Below are positions 56,050 to 64,000 of a stretch of DNA of 64,000 nt, piece by piece. The stretch covers positions 99,546,316-99,610,315 of the forward strand of contig CM077027.1 of NCBI GenBank assembly GCA_039090855.1, in the 5' to 3' direction. Position 1 is the stretch's first letter; each line of letters opens with the position of its first letter. The position numbers and the translations under genes were made by a program. Under the pieces are notes generated by a model. The model was not told where the DNA came from, ran no database searches, and saw only the letters and a program-made list of their open reading frames with translations. The DNA is from Macrothele yani. Its lineage: Eukaryota; Arthropoda; Arachnida; Araneae; Macrothelidae.

Positions 56050-57816
56050 CTATGCAAGACAGTACGAAAAAGTATCACTGAAGACGTAAGGAAATTCAGC
56101 TGTGAACTAGTAAGGAAAGCAATTGAAAACAACCAAAGCCTAAAGATAGCAAAGGGACATCTCAGTAAGGGAAGAAAACAGATTATGGCACTGAGAAAAG
56201 AAGATGGTTCTGTAACAAGAAATAGAGGCGAAATTTTGACAAGAGTGAAAGATTTCTACTCCAAATTATATGAAAGGGATGATACATGTACTACAATCAT
56301 CATGAAAGGTGCCAGAGTTCTTCCAGTCTTTCCAGCAGAAGTTGCACATGCAATCAAGAACATGAAGCGGGGAAAAGCTCCAGGAGAAGATGGAATTACT
56401 GTAGACATCATACAAGAAGCAAGTGGAGAAATCGAAACAGTACTCGCCCAAATTTTCACTCGATGCCTTAATGAAGGGAAAATTCCTGAGGATTGGAACA
56501 ACGCTACAATGATCTTGCTACATAAAAAAGGTGACATTGAGGATCTCAGGAACTACAGACCTATCAGCCTCCTATCAGTGGTTTATAAAATCTTCACTAA
56601 AGTTCTTTCACACCGCTTGAAGGTAACACTGGACATGGCTCAACCGAGAGAACAAGCTGGATTCAGGATTGGCTACAGCACAATAGATCATATCCACGGA
56701 CTGAGAGAACTAATTGAAAGAGCGAGGGAATATGAACTTCCATTGTGCATGGCTTTTATCGATTATGAAAAAGCCTTTAATTCGGTGAAACCATCAGCAG
56801 TTGCAATGGCTCTGAAATCCGGCGGTATTGAAGATGCATACATTAATATTATTAATAACATCTATGAAAATGCAAGTGCAAAGATTCTTCTATTTGGTAA
56901 TACAACACACATAAAAATTGGAAAAGGAGTGAGACAAGGTGACACCATATCTCCGAAGCTCTTTAATGCTACATTGGAAAATGTCTTTCAATCACTGAAC
57001 TGGGAAAACAAAGGGATAAAGATTAATGGAGATTATCTAACCCACCTTCGTTTTGCTGATGACATAGTCATTTTTGCAACTACCCCATCGGAGCTACAGA
57101 TTATGATGCAGGAACTTGCTGACAAAAGTAAAGTAGTGGGTTTAAAAATGAACTTTCAGAAGACAAAAGTGATGTACAATGCTTTTACAAGAAATGAAGA
57201 TTTATCGATTGATGGAGAAAAGCTGGAGATAACAGACACGTACGTTTATCTTGGACAGCAGATATCAAGTGAGGGTCACATTAGTGAAGAAATTAATCGG
57301 CGTACAAAACTTGCCTGGAGAGCTTTTGGAAGAAACAGCATAATTTTCAAGAGCAATATGCCATTATGTCTTAAAAGAAAAGTGTTTGATCAATGCATCC
57401 TTCCAATGCTTACGTATGGTGCAGAGACGTGGACCTTAGCTAAAAGAGACATACAAAGGCTGCAGACAACTCAAAGAAGCATGGAGAGGTGCATGCTTGG
57501 TGTAACCAGGAGAGATAAGAAGAGGAACACTTGGATCCGAAAAATGACAAGAGTGGAAGACATCATGATCAGAGTTAAATCCCTGAAATGGCAATGGGCT
57601 GGACATACTGCCAGAAGAACAGACCATCGATGGACAGCCGAAATTTTAGATTGGATTCCAAGGGACAGAAAAAGACCCAGAAGAAGACCACATGGAAGAT
57701 GGGTGGATGAAATTCGAAAGTATGCGGGAGTGACATGGAGGAGACTGGCACAAGACAGACCGTTGTGGAGGAAACTTGGGGAGACCTTTGTCCAGCAGTG
57801 GATTGATAATGGTTGA
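56050..57816 (+). CDS. RTE reverse transcriptase, long open frame of copy C (not a host gene)
   Basis: The frame is open for about 590 codons from LCKTVRKSITEDVRKF to the stop at 57814-57816. RT motifs in order: GEDGITVDIIQEASG, NYRPISLLSVVYKIF, QAGFRIGYSTIDHIH, CMAFIDYEKAFNSV, GVRQGDTISPKLFNATLENV, HLRFADDIVIFAT with FADD at 57052-57063, and the C-terminal GRWVDEIRKYAGVTW. It has KAFN where other copies have KAFD; the first catalytic Asp of the RT is the D of IDY, so this may be tolerated. The open frame extends upstream into the TRIM LTR (to 56002) only by chance. Without the endonuclease half it is not autonomous. Confidence 0.85.
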   Translation, partial: LCKTVRKSITEDVRKFSCELVRKAIENNQSLKIAKGHLSKGRKQIMALRKEDGSVTRNRGEILTRVKDFYSKLYERDDTCTTIIMKGARVLPVFPAEVAHAIKNMKRGKAPGEDGITVDIIQEASGEIETVLAQIFTRCLNEGKIPEDWNNATMILLHKKGDIEDLRNYRPISLLSVVYKIFTKVLSHRLKVTLDMAQPREQAGFRIGYSTIDHIHGLRELIERAREYELPLCMAFIDYEKAFNSVKPSAVAMALKSGGIEDAYINIINNIYENASAKILLFGNTTHIKIGKGVRQGDTISPKLFNATLENVFQSLNWENKGIKINGDYLTHLRFADDIVIFATTPSELQIMMQELADKSKVVGLKMNFQKTKVMYNAFTRNEDLSIDGEKLEITDTYVYLGQQISSEGHISEEINRRTKLAWRAFGRNSIIFKSNMPLCLKRKVFDQCILPMLTYGAETWTLAKRDIQRLQTTQRSMERCMLGVTRRDKKRNTWIRKMTRVEDIMIRVKSLKWQWAGHTARRTDHRWTAEILDWIPRDRKRPRRRPHGRWVDEIRKYAGVTWRRLAQDRPLWRKLGETFVQQWIDNG

Positions 57817-57831
57817 CAATGATGATGAGGA

Positions 57832-57833
<2 letters not shown>

Positions 57834-57871
<38 letters not shown>
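57834..57871. repeat. (TA)n microsatellite between LINE copies C and D
   Basis: About 18 TA units lie between the GAT-rich tail of copy C and the GCGGTATAAC leader of copy D. Confidence 0.92.
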
Positions 57872-57873
<2 letters not shown>

Positions 57874-60800
57874 CGGTATAACAATATCATCGGGATTAGA
57901 GGAAATGCTATCCCACAATCACCAACCCGCTTGGCCAGCGTGGTGAGTTATGGTCAAACCCCTCCAAAATGACTCCACAACTTAAATCTTGGCCCTCAGT
58001 CTTCGGCAGCTGGAATGTACCTGGACAAGACAGCGGCCACTGCGACATGAAATCAGAATGTGCTAAGAATCACCGGAGGACCGAACTAGGCTGCCATCTG
58101 ATGCTGACCTTGGCTACGTATAATGGACGCTCCCTATCTTCTGATTCAAGGCTTCTAGAATTGGAAGAGGAACTACAAAGGATCAAGTGGGACATCGTCG
58201 GGCTAAGTGAGGTAAGGAGAAAAGGAGAAGATCTCATTGAACTGAAAAGTGGACATCTCTTCTACTATCGTGGGACAGACACTGACAGAACTAGTGGGGT
58301 TGGATTTATAATAAACAAGAAACTGAAGGATAAAGTTGTAGAAGTTGAAAGTTCCTCTGACAGAGCTGCACGACTCGTTATCCAACTCTCGAGAAGACAC
58401 CAGGCTCAGATAATTCAAACTTATGCACCCACCACAAGTTATCCTGAAGAAGAAATTGAAGAGTTTTATGAGGAAATTCGTCATCTAAATAATAAAAGTA
58501 AGCAGCACTTGAAGATAATTATGGGAGATTTCAATGCAAAAATAGGACAACGGCAACAGAATGAAACTTCAGTAGGTAAATTCGGTCACGGCAACAGAAA
58601 CCATTGTGGAAATACTCTCGTTGAGTTTGCAGAGACAGAAAGGTTTTTCATCTTGAACTCCTTTTTCAAGAAAAAGCCGCACAGGGAATGGACATGGAGA
58701 CATCCAAATGGGACGACAAGTGAAATTGATTTTATTATGTGTAACAAAAAATTCGTCATAGAAGACTGCAGTGTGCTAAACAAGTTCAACACAGGTAGTG
58801 ACCATAGATTGGTGTGATGTAAGATGCACCTCAACACTAAACTCGAACGTGGCAAGCTCATAAGACAAACAAAATGTATTGGCATAACCAACCTTAAAAA
58901 ACACCATAATACCTTCAAGTTGGAACTGAAGAACAGATTCTCTGCTTTAGAAGGCCTAACATCGGAAGAAGTGGATATTTCTGAAGTTAACAGAAAAGTA
59001 ACCAAAGCTCTTATGGAAACAGCAACAAAATTAGCTGGGTCTAAGAACAAGTTGCATGTGAACAAAGTATCAGGAAAAACCAAAATGTTGATGCAAAAAA
59101 GAAGAGAGATGAGGACAACTAAAGAAGATGTGACTTCCAAAGTGGAATATATAGAGCTATGCAAGACAGTAAGAAAAAGTATCACTGAAGACGTAAGAAA
59201 ATTCAACTGTGAACTAGTGAGGAAAGCAATTGAAAACAACCAAAGCCTAAAGATAGCAAAGGGACATCTCAGTAAGGGAAGAAAACTGATTATGGCACTG
59301 AGAAAAGAAGATGGTTCTGTAACAAGAAATAGAGGCGAAATTTTGACAAGACTGAAAGATTTCTACTCCAAATTACATGAAAGGGATGAGACATGTACTC
59401 CAGACATCATGAAAGGTACCAGTACCTCAGTTCCTCCAGTCCTCCCATCAGAAGTTGCACATACAATCAAGAACTTGAAGCGGGGAAAATCTCCAGGAGA
59501 AGATGGAATTACTGTAGACATCATACAAGAAGCAAGTAGAGAAATTGAAGCAGTACTTATACAAATTTTCACTCGATGCCTTAATGAAGGTAAGATTCCT
59601 GAGGATTGGAACAACGTTACAATGATCCTGTTACATGAAAAATGTTACATTGAGGACCTCAGGAACTACAGACCTATCAGCCTCCTATCAGTAGTTTATA
59701 AAATTTTAACTAAAGTTCTTTCAAACCGCTTGAGGGTAACACTGGACATGGCTCAACCGAGAGAACAAGCTGGATTCAGGAGTTGCTACAGCACAATAGA
59801 TCATATCCACGTACTGAGAAAACTAATTGAAAGAGTGAGGGAATATGAATTTCCATTGTGCATGGCTTTTATTGATTATGAAATAGCCTTTGATTCGGTG
59901 CAACCATCAGCAGTTTAAATGGCTCTGAAATCCTGCGGTATTGAAGATTCATTCATTAATATTATTAATAACATGTATGAAAATGCAAGTGCAAAGATTC
60001 GGCTGTTTGAAAATACAACACACATAAAAATTGGAAAGGGAGTGAGACAAGGTGACACCATATCTCATAAGCTCTTCAATGCTACATTGGAAAATGTCTT
60101 TCAATCACTGAACTGGGAAAAGAAAGTGATAAAGATAAATGGAGATTATCTAACTCACCTTCGTTTTGCTGATGACGTAGTCATTTTTGCAACTACCCCA
60201 TCAGAGCTGCAGAGTATGATCCAGGAACTTGCTGACAAGAGTAAATAAGTGGGATTAAAAATGAAGTTTCAGAAGACAAAAGTGATGTTCAATGCTTTTA
60301 CGAGAAATGAAGATTTATCGATTGATGGAGAAAAGCTGGAGATCACAGATACGTACGTTTACCTTGGACAGCAGATGTGTAGTGAGGGTCACATTGATGA
60401 AGAAATTAATCGGCGTACAAAACTCGCTTGGAGAGCTTTTGGAAGAAACAGCATAATTTTTAAGAGCAATATGCCAATATGTCTTAAGAGAAAAGTGTTT
60501 GATGAATGCATCTTTCCAGTTTTTACGTATGGTGCAGAGACGTGAACCTTAACTAAAAGAGACATACAAAGTCTGCAGACAACTCAAAAAAGCATGGAGA
60601 GGTGCATGCTTGGTGTAACCAGGAGAGTTAAGAAGAGGAACTCGTGGATCCGAAAAAGGACACGAGTGGAAGACATCATGATCAGAGTTAAATCCCTGAA
60701 ATGGCAATGGGCTGGACATACTGCCAGAAGGACAGACCATCGATCGACAGCCGAAATTTTAGATTGGATTCCAAGGAGCAGGAAAAGCCCCAGAAGAAGA

Positions 60801-60943
60801 CCACATGAGAGATTGGTGGATGAAATTCGAAAGTATGCGGGAGTGACATGGAGGAGACTGGCACAAGACAGACCGTTGTGGAAGAAACTTGAGGAGACCT
60901 TCGTCCAGCAGTGGATTGATAATGGTTGACAATGATGATGATG
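57872..60943 (+). mobile_element. RTE LINE copy D, full length, inactive through four nonsense codons
   Basis: This is the only full-length copy. A 987-codon frame runs from MTPQLKSWPS (57969) to WIDNG (60929) without any frameshift. It has four in-frame stops: TGA 58815-58817, TAA 59916-59918, TAA 60246-60248 and TGA 60543-60545. Endonuclease motifs (GLSEVRRKG, MGDFNAKIG, SDHRLV), RT motifs with FADD at 60165-60176, and the (GAT)n tail are present. KAFD reads EIAFDSV and the GEDG region is intact. It sits head-to-tail behind copy C. Confidence 0.92.
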
Positions 60944-61140
60944 ATGTCGAATATATTTTCATTTGTTCGTATTAGTTTGGGAGATATTTTCTTCGGGGTG
61001 TTTTCATTTGCATCTTCAAAATTTTGGAATACCCCGTAAAGAAATCCGGAATGCGCCACTGAGCTCTTGGTAGCATGTGATTGATCCAGGTAAAGTACTT
61101 TTATATGTCGGAACAAAGCGTTTACAAGGCTCGTTGTGAT
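60944..61140. other. Spacer after LINE D, unassigned
   Basis: No recognisable repeat or gene; ORFs on either strand here are short and run into the minisatellite that follows. Confidence 0.4.
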
Positions 61141-61144
61141 TGGG

Positions 61145-61245
61145 GTGTAGGAGAACTGGCCACCCTGAGAAGTGCCCACCGGAGAACTGGCCAACCGGAG
61201 AAGTGCCCACCCGGAAAAGTGCCCATCGGAGAACTGGCCACAAAA
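61145..61245. repeat. GGAGAAnTGnCCAnC minisatellite
   Basis: About six units of 15-16 bp: GGAGAACTGGCCACCCTGA, GAAGTGCCCACC, GGAGAACTGGCCAACC, GGAGAAGTGCCCACCC, GGAAAAGTGCCCATC, GGAGAACTGGCC. It alternates ACTGGCC and AGTGCCC forms. Confidence 0.85.
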
Positions 61246-61459
61246 AATTTAAGGGGCAGTATAAAAATTGCGTTTTTGACCGCCTCGTGGCCACGACCAC
61301 AAGAGGTTGGTTATCTGAGTCATATAAAGTTTCTGTAATTTCGTCTTTTCTTAATTGCGATAATTAATGTAATTCTTTATAAAAATGTTTATGATCTACA
61401 ACTCAACAAAAGATTTTAAGGTTTACAAAGTACGCACAAGTCAGCAAATTTTCTGAGCG

Positions 61460-61885
61460 AATGTGCTGAGCGCTGACTCAGGAAACCTGTTGGGGGTTTG
61501 GGGGGGGTACCAAAAGTGTAAAATATAAGGAACTTTTGGTCCTATCGGGAAATTTTCAGTAATTCGAAGCTACAACTCGACACATTATCTGAGGGCATGA
61601 GTCTACTCAGCGAACCTGTCGGGGGTGGGGGGATTCCAAAAGTGTAAAATATGAAGAATTTCTTTTCCGATTAGGAGATTTTCAGCATTTAGAGCCTACA
61701 AATCAACAAATTATCTGAGGGCATGTGCTGCCCCAGGAAGCCTGTCGCGGTGGGAGTGAGGATGGGGGTAACACTAAAAGTATAAAATATAAAGACCTTC
61801 TGATCCGGTCGGGAGATTTTCAGCATTTACAACCTACATCTCAACAAACTCTGTGAGAGCTTGCGCTGACTCAGGAACCCCCCCC
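61460..61885 (+). repeat. R satellite (about 128-bp units)
   Basis: CCTGT(T/C)G...GGG anchors at 61486, 61615 and 61741 give a period of 126-129. Other shared words are AAGTGTAAAATAT and GGGAGATTTTCAGCATTTA. About 3.3 units, ending in a C-run at 61868-61880. Confidence 0.85.
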
Positions 61886-61914
61886 CCCCCGCCGACAAGT
61901 TAGAGGACTATGTT

Positions 61915-62650
61915 AGAAGACCATGAGGTAGTATACCGAATTTGGTGGTTCTAAATTGAAAACTGTAGATTTGGCGAAAATATTCTACGGTTGCCCCTTC
62001 GAACTCGGCCTCCGACCACTTCCAAAAACCGTCTACGGTCTAAGTCAGAGCACCATGAGATAGTATACCAAATTTGGTGGTTCTAAATTGAAAACTGCAG
62101 ATTTTACGAAAATTTTGTAGGGGCTCCCCTTCGGACCTGGCCTCCACCCATTCCATAAACCCTCTACGTGCTAAGTTAGAGCACCATGAGGTAGTATACC
62201 AAATTTGGTGGTTCTAAATTGAAAACTGTAGATTTGGCGAAAATACTCTCCCCTTCGACCCCGGCCTCCGACCACCTCCAAAACCGTCTACGGTCTAAGT
62301 CAGAGCACCATGATATAGTATACCAAATCTGGTGGTTTTAAATTGAGAACTGTAGATTTGACGAATATTGCGTATGGAGGCCCCTTGACCCCTGGCCCCC
62401 TACCTTTCCAAAAACCGTCTACGTTCTAAATAAGAGCACTATGAGGTAGTATGCCAAATTTGGTGGTTCTAAATTGAAAACTGTAGATTTGGCGAAAATA
62501 TTCTATGGGGCCCCTCGACCCCGGGCTCCGACCACTTCCAAAAACCGTCTACGGTCTAAGTTAAATCCCTATAAGATAGTATACCAAATCTGGTGGTTTT
62601 AAATTGAAAACTAAATTTTACGTTATTTTTGATTGAGTGGCCCTTGACCC
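61915..62650 (-). repeat. Q satellite array, inverted (right edge)
   Basis: The units read CATGAGGTAGTATACCAAAT, TTGGTGGTTCTAAATTGAAA and ACTGTAGATTTGGCGAAAAT, the complement of the block A and B arrays. About five units, more diverged than those in the blocks. Confidence 0.92.
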
Positions 62651-62800
62651 CGGGCCTGGGCACTGTTGGAAAAGCGGTACTAGTAACCCCAATTTCTACC
62701 AAAATTTAATCAGGACATCAATTTCTTGAAGTCTCCCTCCCCCTTAAATATACTTTTTTAGTGCAATTCATCAAAATCTATGTAAAGCAATTTATTTATG
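62651..62800. other. Spacer between inverted Q and C arrays
   Basis: AT-rich (TACTTTTTTAGTGCAATTC). It lies where 34857-35010 would lie in an inverted block, but no clear similarity to that spacer is visible. Confidence 0.5.
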
Positions 62801-62804
62801 AATT

Positions 62805-63085
62805 ACTGCGATGTTATGACTTGCGATGTTATGACTTGCGATGTTATGGTACCACGATGTTTTGCCCTGCGATGTTATGGTGCCGCGATGTTTTGCCCTA
62901 CGATGTTATGGTGCCGCGATGTTTTGCCCTACGATGTTATGGTGCCGCGATGTTTTGACTTGCGATGTTATGGCGCCGCGATGTTTTAGTACTGCGATGT
63001 TATGGAACCCCGATGTTTTGACCTGCGATGTTATGTCGGCGATCATATGTCGTGCGATGTTTTGACCTTGCGATGTTATGTCATA
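62805..63085 (-). repeat. C minisatellite, inverted (right edge)
   Basis: GCGATGTTATGnnnnn and GCGATGTTTTGnCnT units, about 17 copies, the complement of the arrays in blocks A and B. It is richer in GTGCC spacers, so it has its own history. Confidence 0.92.
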
Positions 63086-63841
63086 GACCCATCAGGTAGG
63101 TGTGAGGCGTTGCTGAGTCGAAAGTAATTTCCGTGCAAATCGGTTGTTTGTCGACGGAGATATATTTTTTATTCTTCTGGAAGGACGGACAGACGGCGGA
63201 CGGAAAGAATGTAATTCTGTATCGTATCTCATGGATAATTTGTTCCTGAGTAGAAAGAGACTGTTTGCGTGCAAATCTGTTGTTTTTCGGTCGATTATGT
63301 GTTTTCATGCTTCCGGATGGACGGACGGGCTGAAAGACAGACTTGGGACGGACGGAACGTAATTTTGTATTGTATCTGATAGGTGTGAGGCGTCGCTGAG
63401 TCAAAAGTAATAATTTCCGTGCAAATCGGTTGTTTATCGGCGGAGATATTTTTTTTATTCTTATGAAGGGAAGGACAGACGGCGGACGGATGGAACGTAA
63501 TTATGCATCGTATCTCATGAGTAATTCGTTCCGGAGTCGAAAGAGACAATTCCCGTGCAAATCTGTTGTTTTTCGGTCCAGTTATGTGTTTTTATGCTTC
63601 CTGACGGACCGACGGACGGAAAGACCGACTTGGGACTGATGAAACGTAATTTTGTATTGTATCTGATAGGTGTCAGGCGTCCCTGAGTCGAAAGAAATAA
63701 TTTTCGTTCAAATCGGTTGTTTATCGGTGGAGATATATTTTTTATTCTTCTGGACGGACGTACAGACGGCGGCCGGATGGAACGTAATTATGTTTCGTAT
63801 CGCATGGGCAATTCGTTCCTGAGTAGAAAGAGACCATTTGC
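63086..63841 (+). repeat. P satellite array (right edge), same direction as in blocks A and B
   Basis: Units of the 275-bp dimer (GTGTGAGGCGTTGCTGAGTC, GTAATTCGTTCCGGAGTCG). The last unit carries GTTTCGTATCGCATGGG, a variant otherwise seen (complemented) only in the outermost unit of the left array near 29895-29912. The array stops at GAGACCATTTGC. Confidence 0.9.
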
Positions 63842-64000
63842 CAATATCTCCAAAAACAACCCAAATAAATACTTACCTATATACCTCAGCTGAAATTCAC
63901 AGTGAAGATTGCTGTTTTGGGGTCGCGATTTGGCGCCCCCGTGTGACTGAAACGGCGTTTTTGCTCGTACACGGAATCCCGTAGGATCGGCGAAACTTGC
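63842..64000. other. Sequence beyond the satellite domain
   Basis: It no longer resembles the P units. GGTCGCGATTTGGCGCCCCC and neighbours are GC-rich. ACTTACCT near 63871 could be a splice donor complement (AGGTAAGT on the minus strand), but no coding frame can be judged at the window end. Confidence 0.3.

Larger units (their letters stand above)
55183..57834 (+). mobile_element. RTE LINE copy C, 5' truncated, interrupted by a 500-bp TRIM
   Basis: It begins inside the endonuclease region (GGCAGTGACCATAGATTGGT) and runs to the (GAT)n tail. Its first about 424 bases repeat LINE sequence that also ends copy B at 45.50-45.925 kb. The TRIM at 55548-56047 splits the frame at IEL|CKTV. Confidence 0.9.

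Noticed and set aside
55183..57816. A host gene fused to tRNA-like sequence
   Set aside because: The frame is RTE reverse transcriptase throughout; the upstream extension is LTR sequence open by chance.
61016..61338. Overlapping ORFs on both strands with PRRTGQPEKCP-like repeats
   Set aside because: They follow from the GGAGAACTGGCC minisatellite.

Overview
This is a window from an animal (metazoan) nuclear genome, not a bacterial or viral one. It has GT-AG introns several kilobases long, AT-rich introns, a sterol regulatory element-binding protein (SREBP) gene, and a repeat load of RTE LINEs, Penelope-like elements, hAT, Tc1/mariner and P-superfamily DNA transposons, and tRNA-derived SINEs. 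The repeat spectrum fits an arthropod, perhaps a chelicerate; that is an inference and the species cannot be fixed from the sequence.

Positions 1-28.6 kb, host gene on the minus strand. The 5' part of an SREBP gene runs from a probable promoter (ETS/CRE/NRF1-type sites at 28.54-28.58 kb) through a 31-base first coding exon (28138-28108), exon 2 (18376-17806), exon 3 (10401-10181) and exon 4 (3517-3385). Exon 4 carries the basic region and helix 1 of the SREBP bHLH with its signature tyrosine. The rest of the gene (helix 2, leucine zipper, membrane anchor, regulatory domain) lies beyond the left edge. All exon phases join cleanly except for one apparent missing base in exon 2. The introns hold decayed transposons: hAT derivatives with 8-bp target duplications, a pogo-like element, a BED-finger hAT transposase pseudogene, SINEs, an old RTE fragment, and three foldback elements whose arms look like Penelope 3' ends with hammerhead-like motifs. 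A separate RTE LINE copy covers 1-2.8 kb.

Positions 29.8-63.85 kb, a 34-kb composite repeat domain. It is bounded on the left by an inverted array and on the right by a direct array of the same satellite (called P here; dimeric, about 275 bp). Inside are two near-identical tandem blocks, A (33.85-44.54 kb) and B (45.93-55.18 kb). Each has the order: P satellite, 15-17 bp ACATCGC minisatellite (C), about 130-bp satellite (Q), a P-superfamily DNA transposon relic with about 110-bp inverted repeats, an inverted pair of Penelope-like ends with hammerhead ribozyme motifs nested in it, a dead Tc1/mariner, and SINE heads. The blocks are separated and flanked by RTE LINE copies. The right edge repeats Q and C in inverted orientation, preceded by another satellite (R).

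The most striking single object is a 500-bp insertion in an RTE copy at 55548-56047. It has two 180-bp direct terminal repeats, a Lys-type primer-binding site, a polypurine tract and a 4-bp target duplication, so it looks like a terminal-repeat retrotransposon in miniature (TRIM), and each LTR carries a tRNA-like sequence. No protein-coding gene other than SREBP appears to be a functional host gene.
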